Notes: generated by a model not told the origin, from the letters alone. DNA of 64,000 bases from Cylindrodendrum hubeiense (GCA_014621425.1 JAANBB010000150.1:1-64000), one strand, 5' to 3'. Counted from the stretch's first letter, positions 11,388 through 23,818 are shown. Numbers and translations: made by a program.

Positions 11388-12557
11388 GTAATGCGGGCCG
11401 ACATGACGCATGATCGGCTTTAGAGATTCAACACGAGCGGAGGATCATTTGAGTAACACTACTCTCCAGTTAATTCCACATGTCCGGCAACGCTCACGAT
11501 CGATTTCGGACCATGACCCACGGTGCTTTCAACGACAAGGCACCAGCGATGGATGACATATGATGATATAAAAAAGACAAGAACACGGAGGGGTTTTGGC
11601 GAGCTGTTTGGCAATTGCTTTTCGGGACTTTATTAGATGTATTTGCGCTTCGCTTTACTTGCTCGGACCATGAAATATTGGTGATGAGAGCAAAAAGATT
11701 TCCAAACTCAGTCTAGGAACCGTAATTGCAAAGCCCCCGTACAATACTTTGAAATAGAGTTCATAAGGGAATCACGACCCTCACTTCCTCTCGCGATTGG
11801 GTGAATCTGTCTATTCCTGGGCGCCACAGCCGTCAAAATCTAGTCGAGGCGTGAATGATGATTCCTCCATCTTGCTGACATAATCGTCGACTTTGTGGAA
11901 CAGGCTTTGTTGTCGCATTTTTGGCTTTCAAGATCCCCCCCTGCCCCATGCTTTCTGGCTTCCCTGACCTGGTCTGTGCACCCAGTCTCACATGACCCAG
12001 CTGGTTCCCCCGGTGTTGTACCTCGACTGCCTTCGGTACCCGGAAAATCGACAAAGGCTGCCCTGCGCATAAAGACCATCCGCATCTCACCCTCCTTTCA
12101 TCAAGATCGCGTTATCGCGTCTCTAAAACCCTCGCTACCCCCTCAGACCCGACGTCAGGCGCCATCGCGAGCGCACAACCGATCCCGACTTTCAAGCGCC
12201 GTCGTCGCGCCCCCCCGTGCTCTCGAAAGATCACCGTTTTCGCCGCGCCAGCTCCCTCCGTCGCCACACGAAGCCGGCCGCAGACCATACCCGCCACGAG
12301 GACACCGGCAGTGTACCGGCACCTGGTTTCTCGCTGGCGACTACTGCGACATCTCCCTGCGCTACAGTTGTGTGCTTGGTGCATGCGATCTCGACTGCCA
12401 TGCAGCGCCGAGTTCGTCCCTAGAGATCTCCTCTTCCTCCTCATGACACGCAGAAGCAGATAGACGAAACGACAATTTACGTTCGCGACACTCCCGGAGA
12501 CGCAAAGGCCTGGTCTTTCCGCCTCTAGGAGCACCCGGATCACAGAAGGATAGTTGG
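11388..12557. promoter_or_regulatory. Spacer: G6PDH 3' end and MED14 promoter/leader
   Basis: About 11400-11820 is the AT-richer 3' flank of G6PDH. About 12080-12557 is C-rich and resembles the promoter and leader of MED14. Open frames here (for example 11895-12446 on the plus strand) are Pro/Ser/Arg-rich translations of that skewed DNA and are not called. Confidence 0.5.
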
Positions 12558-15500
12558 ATGCCGGGCGTTATCAACATGGAGAATGGCGGCCAGAATGGCG
12601 CGCTCACCAACCACGAACGAGATTCAAAGCTCAACGGAATAAATGGTGCGGGCGCTGAAGGACAGCAAAATGCCATCGACAAGGGCAAATCCGCACCTGC
12701 CAGCGACAACGCTGGCAGTGTGGTCAATGGAAGCGCGGAGATGAATGGTCCTCGCCAACAACCACCTTCAGGCCAAGTCTCGACCGAGCCACCAAGAATG
12801 AACGATCTCCCTGAAGAAATTCAGCACATCACCCAGGGCTTCATACCCATTTCACTTCTCCTTACGCGACTCGCTCAAACGACGCACAACTCCCTCCAAG
12901 ACAAGATTGCCGACCTTGCAAAGATGGCCGTTCCCGCAAATGCCCTCAATGGAAACTCCACACTCCCGGCCAACGTCGCCGACGACTCGTCCAACGAAAA
13001 TATGAAGAAGAAGAAGGCGATGCTGGATTTCATCCAAGACATGCACGCCAAATGGGTCAAGGCTCTTGTCATCACGGAATGGAGCAGGAAATCAGAGATG
13101 GTCAGCAAGCTCATCGACCTCAAGTTTCACATCGACCAGCAACGAGTTCTTTTCGACGCAGCCTTGGACAACATTGTAAACGTTAAGCGGGATTTGACAT
13201 TTGCTCGCATGCCCAGTCCCGATTTGAAGACAGCTCTTCAGGTTCTCTCAACCGGAAAAGCTGCGTGGATGCCTGACGTGTGTGCCAAAAATTTCCCTTA
13301 TAGAACGTGTAAACTAACTCTTCATATAGCTTCAGTACATTGAGCCACCAGCATTGACGCCTGATGAGCAAATTAAGTGGATTAATGATCTTAACACATT
13401 ATTATCATTGCGACTGAACCTAGAGGACTTCGACAAAATCCCCTACCACTTCCGGAACTATGAGATTGAGTCTGGCCGAGTCACTTTCAAAGTCCCTGGC
13501 GAATTTGAAGTCGACCTCACAATTGCAGATGAAGATTTTGAAAAACAGTTTTGGTTCATTGATTTCAGATTCACCTTTACCCCATCAGCATCGGTACTCC
13601 CCGAATCCCTCAAAAATTACCTGGAGGCATACGTCAATGACGTCCTCAGCAAGGACGGTCTGGCTGGTTGTTATCAGTTCCTTCACGAGTTTGTCCTGAC
13701 TCACAAGCTGAACGAGCTGAAACGTCAAGCTATTCAATTAAGCAAGAGCTCCTGGACTGGCACACTGATGGTCGAACCTTTGAACCGAGCTCTCGCAATC
13801 CAATACTGGACTTCTCGGACTCCTCCTACTGGACCGAAAAGTTGGGTTTTGATCGCGGTGAACAGTGGTCGGAAACAGAATGGCCAAACGAACCCCAAAG
13901 CGTCGAGCTCCTTGACGGCAAAGTGGTATCGGGATAATAAGGAGGTCAAGGACATAGACATTCCGCTCGATATCGAAATTCTATCAGCAGAGACGCTCCT
14001 TCGAACCGTGGTCGGTCGCCACATCGACTACATTCTCAGCAGCATTCACAACAAGCTTCAGTTAGCCCCTCGGTTCCGCAATCGCGAGGCCGGTATGGTC
14101 TTACGCGTGTCTCAGTCCGACCCGGCCAATTCGTCATTGACCATGCATGTCGGATATAGTGACAGCGCATCTTTAGTGATGGAACCCACGACGGGTCTCT
14201 TCGCCGTCAAGCCACACTCGAAGTTTACGATTCAATACGAACATCAGCTCAACAATGGAAAGACCCCGGCGGAAGACGGCGTGTCGTGTCTAGAAAACGT
14301 CAGATGCGGGTTTATGGAAGACGAACTCAACCGCCGGGGAAGCACCATGGGATGGATCACCAGAAAGTGCCCTCTTAGTAACGAGGAGCTTAGGTCTGTC
14401 GTCAAAACCCGTGAGTGGACTAGGACGATATGGCTTCAGAGAGATGGGTGGGAGCCAAACTGGTTTGTTATGGTGTTGCTTAGCCTCAGCGGCGACGAAT
14501 GGTGGCTTCTCGAGGTGTAAGTTCATTTGGTCACTCAGCTTCAAGGGTCTACTTGCTAACGCTTTCTTTAGGAATCGGACTGTCCCGAATCATGCCCCGA
14601 GATTCCAAGCCAGGCTGCCGCTGAACAAGGGACACCCTAATCTATCTGACAGCTTCTGGAACAATCTGACGCTGTTCTCTACCGGCATGATCGCCCAGTC
14701 GGTGGATATGCGCGAGCTGCATCGAAACCGTATTAAGAGCAGGCCAAACGGCAGTAGGAACTGGTCTCTCCCGCAACAAGTTCGACTTCCTTCGATTGAG
14801 ATTGCTCTCTCTGGCATCTTCCCATCAATGGTATTCGATAGTGTGGAAAAGGAAACACCTAGTGTGAACGTCCAAACCAATCCGGTTCTCGACAACACTG
14901 AGCTCGCATCCATCGTGCGACCAGCCACCGGCCTACACATTTCGACGAAGCAACCATGGGCAAACGACATTGTTGCAATCAAATTCAAGGGGGTCCAATC
15001 ACCACCGAAGCTCCCAGCGTCCCCAGAGGGCGCTAAACCTGACAGTCTCCTCAAATGTATATCCGATGCCATCATCAAAGTTCGCAGGCCTACAAAGTTT
15101 GCTGCACTTAAGGGGATGGTCGACCGCGATGTCTCGTACAATCCCCAGAAAGGCGAATTCTGTCTACGCATACACCATAGTATCGGGCAACCGATTCTAT
15201 CTATTTTGAAATCTCGAGTCAAGGCTGTTGATCGATTCGTCAACTTCTTGGAATCAATGGACAAGGCAAAGGGAACCATCCAGAGTGAGTCAGTGACTCT
15301 GAGGGAGGTGACCTTTTCATATGCCGAGCCGGTTCGAGATATTAATGACAGCACCAACGAACCACCAAAACGATGGCGAGTGGTATTGGATCTGTCCAAA
15401 GACGACATTGATATCAAACTCGAGAAGGGCAATCCTCATCTGAGAGTTGTTGATCTGATGCAGAGCCTTGTGAACAGTGAAGGCGGCATCGAGGCCCTGA

Positions 15501-15967
15501 TGGTTTGGCTGCCAGTGTCTCTGCCTGCCTTGGGGGCAATTGAGAACATCGACACTGTATGGGCGGGCCTCCAAGCCCAGCAAAAGGGGCAGGTCGAATT
15601 CTCAATGAAGACCATCGATTGGATGAGCATCCGGTACACCCTGGCAGGGCCAGGCGGCGCCCTTCAGCATTCGAAGCGGCAGCTCACCCTCGAGGTCCGG
15701 ATGAAGGTTCGCCGTGGCGAGCCTTGGTGGCATGTCTGGCATACCACCACAGGAACAGACGCTTCGCTCGATGACGACGTCGCGTCAGCTCTCAAGCCCC
15801 TCTGGGAGAGCAAGGGCGAAGAGTGGCACGGCCTCACCTCGAGCGCTGCTGCTAAGCCAAGCAGGGGCGTGGTGAACATGATGGCCGCGATTGACGACGC
15901 CATCCGGGCGCTGGCTGACGCGTCTTCGGGCGGAGGCGATGGTTCCCAGGTCGTGGTCATTGACTAG
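12558..15967 (+). CDS. MED14: Mediator complex subunit 14 (Rgr1)
   Basis: MED14 is the scaffold that joins the head, middle and tail modules of Mediator, which links activators to RNA polymerase II in the nucleus. Exons 12558-13277, 13330-14516 and 14572-15967 give 1100 residues, in the range of filamentous-fungal orthologues. After a disordered Asn/Gly/Ser-rich start of about 80 residues comes the family's N-terminal domain, with LPEEIQHITQGFIPISLLLT at about 84-103, then SRKSEMVSKLIDLKFHIDQ and a block ending KIPYHFRNY that matches what I know of Med14. The long remainder is the poorly conserved tail-contact part. The gene runs in tandem behind G6PDH and converges on HEM14. The second intron starts at GTGTAAG, where either of two overlapping GT sites could serve, but only 14517 keeps the frame. 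Confidence 0.92.
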
Positions 15968-16384
15968 GGGCCGCCCGTACAGCGATGTGTGTATGGTATG
16001 CTTGAAGGAAAAGCGGCGAAACGGACCAGCTAGCGTGGTGGTTGTTTTTTGAAAACTTAATGATACCTCCAATGAAAAACATTGATTTCTTTCTAGATAT
16101 TGACGAGGATGGTCGGTGATTTGTTCTCGGTGGTTGTCGCATCTACATGTAACACTTTTTGTATTCCCATCCATCATCTTTCCATCTTTGGAGTTTAGAC
16201 GGCCTGGCGCATTCCCCATGATAGACATGCTTTTAATCGACATGCCCTTGATAGACATATATCTCTATCTAGACTAATATACAACAAGTTGAGAAGTTCT
16301 CACTCTCTGCGCTTACTCTACCATCGCCCCTTTTTTATTATCTGCTCCTGTCTAAGGCCTTTAAGGATACAAACTCTTTCATCC
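15968..16384. terminator. Convergent 3' region between MED14 and HEM14
   Basis: The two genes face each other here and share 417 bases of AT-richer DNA. A short repeat of the form GATAGACAT/ATCGACATG occurs three to four times at about 16219-16262, near where both transcripts should be cleaved. No gene is seen. Confidence 0.45.
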
Positions 16385-18316
16385 CTAGAATCGTCGTACA
16401 GGGATATCATCTAGACCCATGACAACGAAGTTGTTCGTGTCTGTGTCAAGCACTTCGAGACCTGTCGTGGTGAGCGAGTTCTCGCCCGCCACAGCCGTGG
16501 CAATGTCGTACCCAGCTCGCATAGAGGCGGCGACACCGATGCGGGTATACGAGCCGCCAGCGACGGCGAGGCGTCCCTTGAAGGCATTGCGCAGCTCGCC
16601 GTGGGCGGCGCGCATGCGTTCCTGGTGGCCGACGTAGTGCTGCGGGATGCACTGCTTGGCGAGGCCGGCGATGGCGTGGCAGGGGGCGTCACGGGGGATG
16701 CCGAGGTGCCGCTCGAGCACGGCGCGGGCCTGGAGGATGGCCTCGGCCTCGGAGGGCGGCGAGACGCCGGGCCGGTCGTAGAAATGGCCGCCCATAAGGA
16801 CGAACAGCTTGGTGCCGGCGGGCTCGTCGGGCCCGCGAGTCTGGATGTCCGAGTCGAAGAAGACGCCAAGGACATTCTCCGGGTTGGCCTCGGGCGGGAC
16901 GGTGCTGGGGATGAGGTAGCCGGTGCCCGGGGGTTTGATGTTCTCTTGGGGGAACCAGAAGTTGACCGTCATGACGTCGACTGAGTGCGACTTGGCGAGT
17001 GAGGGGAGATCGCCATGAGTGGCCCCGGCCAGAGCCTGGCCCGAGATGGTCGAGATGACCTTGTGGTACATGTTAGGAGTCGTTTCGCCCTTGACAGTGT
17101 TGATCTACACAGGGGGCGGTTTAGTCAGTATGGCTCTTTCTGTCCTGTTGGATGAATTTCCATACCTTGATCTTATCCTTGTTCGTGTCATGCTTGAGCG
17201 ACGTGATAGGTGTGTTGAGCTTGATGGTTACGTTGGGCTGGTCCCTGAGCGCCGCCTCCAGGGCGTTGGGCAATGACTCCATACCCTCGGCGCCGAAATC
17301 GAGCAACGCGCCCTTGGGCTCTGAGGCCAGCTTCTGGATCTGCTTGTCCTTGCCGAGCGTCTCAATGAGATCCTTCTCGGCCATGGGCATGGGGCGCTGC
17401 CGAGACCCAAGGCTGGGTAGATACCATCCCCAGTAGATGCGATCAAAAACGCTCTTGGCACTGAGCTTGTCAATGTCGCCGCCGTAGATGCCGTGGACCA
17501 TGGCCGACGCCATGGTTGCGGCGGCCTTGCGGCTGTTGCTGATTTCGTACAACCACTCGGAGATGGATGGGTCGTCCTTGGGGACGCCCTTGGAGCCCAG
17601 TGTAGACTTCCACAGGATCATGAGGGCGGCGGGGATGTTCTGGAGGTAGAGCGGCTCGCTGAAGATCTCCGAGATGGGAATTGCTGGCGGGAGCGGCACC
17701 AGGTGGTCGGGGTAGTAGATGTAGCGCGGCATGCTCGGAGGCGAGACTGGAACGAGGCCGAGATCCAGTGACTGGGTAGATTAGGCGTGTTAGCGAGGGA
17801 TCCGGAGAGGGATCGTGGGGATGCGGGAGAAGGCGTTCGCACCAGATCATAGAAGACGAGGTCATCGTAACGCCATGTATTTCCAACCAACGACGTCAAC
17901 GACCGCGGTCCACGCTCGAACAGAACAGTTCCCTTCTTGCCGTCGACATCGACGGGGACCCGTTCGGTCCGGATCCATCCGCCCAGCCGGTCGCCCGCCT
18001 CGTAGAGGGTGATGTTGGCCGTGGGCGGGAGCTTCTTGGCGAGGTAGTATGCCGTGGTGAGGCCGGTCAGGCCGCCGCCAAGGACGGCAATGTCGGCGTT
18101 TGTGGGAGCCGAGGCATAGGTGCGTCGTCGGTCGACGTTCCGGCCGGGGTCGCAGGCGAGACGCCGTTGTCGAGCTGTCACGAGAGGGGCGGAAGTGGTG
18201 AGACTGCGACGCCATACGGCGCAATTGAGGGGGCGGGCGAGGATGTTGGCGGTCGCAGAGGGGGCGGCCGAGCTCAGGAGAGCAACGGCCGCGGATTGTG
18301 CATGCCAGCGGCCCAT
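16385..18316 (-). CDS. HEM14: Protoporphyrinogen oxidase, mitochondrial
   Basis: This flavoenzyme of the inner mitochondrial membrane oxidises protoporphyrinogen IX to protoporphyrin IX, the penultimate step of haem synthesis. Exons on the minus strand are 17843-18316, 17166-17771 and 16385-17104, giving 599 residues, typical of fungi. The first 70 residues are rich in Arg, Ser and Ala without acids early on (for example CAVWRRSLTTSAP), as expected for a matrix-targeting presequence. The FAD dinucleotide motif VLGGGLTGLTTAYYLAK begins at about 78, followed by an acidic-ended strand (TLYEAGDRLGGWIRTE) typical of the amine-oxidase fold. The C-terminal part with ALAGATHGDLPSL and GGHFYDRPG and the late VAGGSYTRIGVAASMRAG block close the FAD domain. 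Introns have GTGCGA and GTATGG donors. All phases close. Confidence 0.93.
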
Positions 18317-18982
18317 GACGGGAGTTCAATTGGGCATGGTCGGACTGGTGAGAGGGAGATGGGCGGGCTGGAGGTTTGAAAGTGGGCGGCTTCTTGACGG
18401 AGCTGTGGCGGAACAACTGCGTCAGGGACCCGCGCCTGACCACGGCAGGTGGCACGAGCCGGCCGGGGTCGCTATTATCCGTGCACCGCGTGCCTGGATG
18501 TTTGAATAGCAAGATACCGGCATGTCTCGGCAGCATCCAACACCACCCGCCTTGCAAACATCAATCAGGAGGAGAATATGCACGTATACACGTCACCAAA
18601 GGAACCGATGTGCTTCGTTTCTTTGTGGGGAGGGCGACAAAGCCCCGGTCTTGCATTCTTTCCCCATCGTGCAACCCGTCATGCGGGAATGCACGAGCTG
18701 GCCGCTTCATGTGTTTCGGCATCTATATATAAGAATGGTCAAGATAGCAAGACAGTTGGCCGTCTTGCCTCAACTCAAAAAATTCAAACTGAGTCCCCCC
18801 CACTCCAAACGCCCTTCCATGTTCTGCCTCCCCAGCCAAGGACATTAGAAATCGACCATAGTAGTACATGTCCATCGTCACGAATACAGCTTCTCATAGG
18901 GCTCCGGGTTGGCCCTGGAGACGTCATGTTTTGTTGTCTCCCTTTCCTCATTTCCTCCCTTCCTCTCAGTTCATCCTTTGCT
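18317..18982. promoter_or_regulatory. HEM14 promoter and Nab2-like gene 3' flank
   Basis: Both neighbours are on the minus strand, so this 666-base spacer holds the promoter of HEM14 (right after 18316) and the 3' untranslated region of the downstream CCCH gene. No coding region is seen. Confidence 0.5.
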
Positions 18983-20555
18983 TTAACCAATCACCTCGGT
19001 GTCTTGCACCTGTTCCTGCTTGATTCCCTCCTCCTCCGGCTTAATCAGCTCCTCATCCGCTTGATCATCCACAAACTTCCTCTCACTGACATGTTCCTCC
19101 TCGCCTCCTTCAGCGGTCCAGACCTTATCCTTGAACCCTCCTTGCTGACCCGCCTCGTGCGCGAAGGCACAATTGGGGTTGAGGCACGGGCTGAACCTGC
19201 ACTTGGTCTTGACGTGCGTGAACTTGCAGTTGGACGTTGTGCAGTCAGCACCGTTTCGGCACAATGGCATCGATGGGTGCTTGAACGGACACCGGGGGTT
19301 ATGGCAGTTAGGGAAGAACTTGCAGTCCTGCACGCTCTGGTGCGCAAGTCTGGCAGCTGGCGATGGATGTCGGCCGACACATTTGCGGTTTTTGCACGCA
19401 GCTCCGAAGCTGCAGTTGTCGCTGGAATCGATGGTGGCTCCGGGGGGTGCCGCCGGCGACTGGTGAGCGAACTTGCAGTCCTTGTTGGTGCAAGTCAGGT
19501 TGTATTTGCAGGTATCGTCGGGGTTGACGCCCTCGCGCTTGCCTTCCGACATGTCGACATCTGCACCCTCGCCCTCGCCCTCACCCGCGGGCTTGTTGGC
19601 GTCTTGCCTGTTGTTGTTCTGGTTCTGGCCTCTGCGGAAGTTGCTCCGGTTAGGGTCCTGGACCCGGTCAAAGAGGGACTTTCCGCGACGTTGGTTTCCA
19701 AATCCTCCTTGGTGGCCGTTATTGGGAGCGCCGCCGCCGGCCATGAGCTGTTGCGATAGCTGGAACATCATCTGGTTTTGTTGTTCCAGCATGGCGACGA
19801 GCTCCATCTGATTGGGCTGGCCGCCCTGCATCATCCATTGTTGCGCCTGGGGACCACCGGCAGCCATGCCAGCCGCCATGCCGGCTTGGATGTTGGCAGC
19901 GCGGTTGTTGTTTCGGGCGATTCCTCCGCGGCCTCGAGGTCCGGTAGGGGGTGTGCGCCCGTGTGAGTTGATGCGCTCGACTCCACTCTGTCCTCGGACT
20001 CGGTGAAGTGCACCGTCGCTAGAGCGGTCCATGGCCTTGTTCATTTGGCCAAACAAACGCTTATCTCGACCACCTCTTTGGTTTGCGCTGCCGTTGCCGT
20101 TGCGCATTGAGCGAGGGCCAGTAGGTCTATTCAGAAGTCAGTCAGGGGTAGGCCTAGGTTTTCGGGGAAAGGGAAACATACGCATTCAGTTCTGATACGT
20201 CACCAGCAGCCATGTCTGTGTCCATGTCGCCGGCCATCGCGCCGTCTTGGGGCGCTTCAACCATTGAATCATTGCCGCCGTTGAGTTGTGTGTTGAGCAC
20301 CTCGATCTGTTCGAACAGCCACGTTGAGAAATCGCGGGTGCTAGGGTCGTCGGGCCCCAGGCCCAGAAGGTCGCCGGAAAGCTCTGCAGCAATCTGATCT
20401 TGTGTCTTGCCGTTGACCAGCATGAGGATGATGTACTCGGCGAGGGCAGAGTCATCCGCACCGCCAGTTCCCCATCCGACCTCGACCAGCTTTGGCTGGA
20501 TGGCGACGGTAAGCGCATCCGCCAGAGGCGTGTTGAGGCTGACTTCGACAGGCAT
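18983..20555 (-). CDS. nab2: Nab2-like nuclear poly(A)-RNA-binding protein with five CCCH zinc fingers
   Basis: Nab2 proteins bind poly(A) tails in the nucleus, limit tail length and accompany mRNA to the nuclear pore. Exons 20182-20555 and 18983-20126 give 505 residues. The start MPVEVSLNTPLADALTVAIQ was chosen because it begins the conserved helical PWI-like N-terminal domain; an upstream in-frame ATG at 20633 would add 26 unconvincing residues. The middle is Gln/Gly/Met/Asn-rich with RGG-like pieces (QRGGRDKRLFGQ). The C-terminal half carries five C-x4/5-C-x4-C-x3-H fingers in a row: CKYNLTCTNKDCKFAH, CSFGAACKNRKCVGRH, CKFFPNCHNPRCPFKH, CRNGADCTTSNCKFTH and CRFSPCLNPNCAFAH. Spacing and finger type fit Nab2/ZC3H14. 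A Glu-rich tail follows. Confidence 0.88.
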
Positions 20556-22270
20556 TTTGAGGGTGAGAGGGGGGGTTGCGAAAGGGTCGCGGACTTGGGT
20601 GGCGGATAGTATCGCCGCGAGCCTCGTCGACACTCAGGCTTCAGAGACGCGTTTTTTTGAGTGGGAGCAATTCGCGTCGCGTATGGAAGGGGTCGATCGC
20701 AATGTCGCGGGGGTAATATGGGTTGATTCGCGCAGTCTCACCGATTGTGAGATGGCGGGTCGTTTCACGGGCAAAGTTGTAGCAAGCTTTGAAGTGGTTG
20801 AGTTGAGTAGATAAAGCTCTGCCTGGCGTCACGGAGAAGTCGAGAAGAATGGGTCGCATGGGTCACGTGATGAGCGCCTCTTGTTCAACGGTGGCTGCCG
20901 TTTGGGGGCCCCGACCGCTAGAGCAGCATTTGTGATTTGCGGACATGATTGATTGTTCATCCCTTAGATAAGGTCGTTAGGCTTCTGTTCGGGGTTATGG
21001 TGCCCATTGTCTGGACGGAAAGGGCGCCCATTTACGCGGCCGGACATAGTAGAACGTAGCCAGAAGATTCTCGGTGACGGGCGAATCCTGGAGTAGAGAG
21101 ATGATGCTCGTGGCTCGCTGCGCACCCAACGGAGTATTAGTCAGCCCGCCGTCTACAACAGTCATCGGCCACCATGCCTTGAATGTCGGCGCCCAGCACT
21201 GGCGAGACGAGAGGAAAAGAGGATTTCCTATCAGTTATTCATACTATCGCAGTACGTGGGTGTCTGTAATATTTTCTCAAGTGATGCTCAAGTGACTCCC
21301 AAGTCGTTTGTGGACAAACAACGGCTCTTGGCGACCCCAGCCCCCCCGCACGCCAGTCCGAGCCTAACAGGCTGGTGACGTCCGTGATGAAGCGAAGTGA
21401 AGCATCCATCCCCTGTCGCGTCTCGGCAGTTTTCTATGTCGCCACCCACTTCCATTTATTCCCCGCAAAACAAGAACAAATCCAACAGCGCGGGGGTTTC
21501 CATCATGAGGCTGCCGGGTGGGGGGCCGGAGACGACGACGACGACGGCGACGTACTCTCTGAGAGTCGAACCCTGCTTAGAGTTCATCGGTGCCCCTTTC
21601 ATTTGGCGGCCGTGCCCGTTGCTCATCAAACGGGCAACCAAAACGGAGGACCCTTTATCAGGCACTAATTAGTCGTGTCGTGATGAGTGAGTGGTCGAAC
21701 TGGAGGGTAGTATATCTGTGACCTCGTGTCTGTGGGTGGACTACTCATTAATCTGCAGACGACATCCGTAGCTTAAATTTTAAGGCATGATGCCTGATGC
21801 ATGCACCTTGCTTCTTCTCCAAAGGTAATTCCTGCTGGGCTATGTGTATCATCGAAGGCCTTTTACGGCCAACCAATTATGGAGTACGGAGTTGACTTGG
21901 TTCTTGATTCTTGGTTCTTGAGCAAGGCGGCCGCAGGAGGTTGGTCCGGCCTGGTTGGGCTCAGCCTCCGAGCCTGTTCATTGCCGAAGGAATGCAATAA
22001 CCATGACCCCAACATCCGACGGCAATGTACGTGGCGATGGGCGGATGCATGTGTGGTTGGCAAAACCCGGGCTGGAAAGCAAGCCTCGTCCCCCTTCAGG
22101 GTTCGTCTGATGATTCCCCGGCGAGATACCGATACCCCAGTGGGTCTCAGTGCAGGATATGCCATGTCAGTATGATGCGTGATGGACGACCGTGGCTTGG
22201 TCGGTGGATGAGGAATGGCTTGAATGGCTTTCGAATCCGGCCGCCTTCAGCCGAGCCAGAGCAAGGAGAG

Positions 22271-22346
22271 ACAAAAATAAAAATATAGACAAAAATAAAC
22301 AAAAAGTAAACAAAAATAAAAGTAAAAGTAAAAATAAAAAGAAACC
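22271..22346 (+). repeat. A-rich simple repeat (ACAAAAATAAA / AAAAGTAAA units)
   Basis: A run of AAAAATAAA and AAAAGTAAA units with no C outside the spacer ACs occupies about 75 bases in GC-rich surroundings. It encodes only Lys/Asn-rich translations and is best read as a simple-sequence tract. Confidence 0.7.
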
Positions 22347-22807
22347 AGCACCAAGACAGTTAAGTCATCCACGAGCGAGTCCTTGCTGATGGACGGGCTG
22401 CGAAAGGAACAAAGGTCCGCGCCAGTGAGCAACCACCCACCTCCTTTGCCCCTTGCCCCAGCAAACTGCGGCTCCTGCCTGCATCACGCTGTAGCTACAG
22501 CACCACTTGGTACAACGAGTGTTCGACAGCTGACGGCAGTAGTGGGCTGCGCTGCGCTGCGGAGCGTCGGCGATTAATAACTTCGGGACCTTTGTCTGGC
22601 TGCCAACCGGCGGCGAGGCTCTAACCCAGCGTATCACTCTCTTCTCTCATAAGTTGCTGCAAGCCGCCGCCTGTTTACGAGCAAGCGCCAGCCCCAAACC
22701 CAGCTCCAGCCCGTCAGTCACAATTATAGCATCGGGCTGAGACCCACGAGCTCCTCCCGTTGGCGCGTGGGCCCGTGGGATTCGTCCTGTCTTCTACCTG
22801 CCGCAAG

Positions 22808-22855
22808 CCCTACAGCCCCTACAGGCTACAGCTCCTACAGCCCCTACAGCCCCGA
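22808..22855 (+). repeat. Short imperfect tandem repeat of CCTACAG(CC)
   Basis: CCTACAGCCC-like units recur five times (CCTACAGCC, CTACAGG, CTACAGCT, CCTACAGCC, CCTACAGCC) in the distal hexosaminidase upstream region. Confidence 0.6.
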
Positions 22856-23345
22856 CGGACCGTGTACAGCAACCCCTACGAATAATAAGCCTGCTGCTCC
22901 TTGTCGCCCGACGCCGGCATCCTGACATTTCCCGCTACCAGCACCATCCCGGTCTCACGTTGTAGCGCTCAGCCTGCGCCCGGGCTCCCAGAGTCCAGCT
23001 ACCTGCCTACCTGCCTAGGTACCTGGTGAGGCTTCAGCATCGCATCACGTCAAGACAACAACCCAGAAACGGACGCCGCATTCTGGCATTCACACCATCC
23101 AGTGCGCCTCTGCGCCGACCTTGATACCCCGCCAACCACCTTTGTCGTGGTCGCAGTGCAGATCCAAGCAACCGTCGCCTGCGCTTCGCTGCCGGGCGTG
23201 TAACGTTGCGCGACGCCGCGTCCCGTCACTGCTGTCCTACGTCGTCTCCCGAGCATCGCAGCTGTCGTGAGAGGCACCACGCGCACACCCGCGCACCCGC
23301 ACACCTGCACGCGAGGCACGGACTCTGGCACTGGGTTCTAGGATC

Positions 23346-23429
23346 ACTGGGACCACTGGGTTTACTGGGTTTACTGGGTTTACTGGGTTCACCGGGTTCA
23401 CCAGGTTCACCAGGTTCACCAGGTTCACC
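23346..23429 (+). repeat. 9-bp minisatellite, nine units, upstream of the hexosaminidase gene
   Basis: Nine consecutive 9-base units run ACTGGGACC, ACTGGGTTT three times, ACTGGGTTC, ACCGGGTTC, then ACCAGGTTC three times, followed by a partial ACC. The units drift stepwise by point changes, a sign of growth by slippage or unequal exchange. Because the unit is 3x3 bases, both strands translate as a collagen-like GSP/GEP repeat, which is not evidence of a gene. Confidence 0.9.
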
Positions 23430-23818
23430 CACGACCATTGATTCACTGGGATTCTAGCTCTTGCAGATCCCACCTTCTGGCTCTTGGGATCCTCCAGACT
23501 GCTACTGTACCTCCCCGAGACTGCCGTGGCTTGGGCCCTTGCATGGAATCCCATCCAATAAATCCTCCCAAGCACATACGAGGGGCTGGTCCTCGGACTT
23601 CACGCATCCCCAACACACGGCCCGGCCTTATTTAACTGGAATCCCCGTGCCACAGCCGCTGCCTCTGCATCTGGCTCCCGGTTCTTGGATTCCTTATAGG
23701 TGGCCGTCTCTCCCACCCTATTTCCCTTTCCATCAATTGATACCCTCTTCTTAATTAGAGACTTGGCCCCTGTCGTCTGCCGGTCTGTCTCATTCCTGCC
23801 GATCCATCACTGCCCACC

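Larger units (their letters stand above)
20556..23818. promoter_or_regulatory. 3.3 kb divergent spacer between Nab2-like and hexosaminidase genes
   Basis: The two flanking genes are transcribed away from each other, so both promoters lie here. The Nab2-like leader is near 20556-20860. The stretch 20900-22250 shows no credible gene. Repeats at 22271-22346, 22808-22855 and 23346-23429 are listed separately. About 23450-23818 is a CT-rich leader before the hexosaminidase start. Confidence 0.5.

Noticed and set aside
20556..20633. N-terminal extension of the Nab2-like protein from an upstream ATG
   Set aside because: The extra 26 residues are not family-like, and MPVEVSLNTPL is the expected beginning of the conserved domain.
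23206..23457. Collagen-like GSP/GEP open frames on both strands
   Set aside because: They are produced by the 9-base minisatellite, whose unit length keeps every frame open; no conserved flank.
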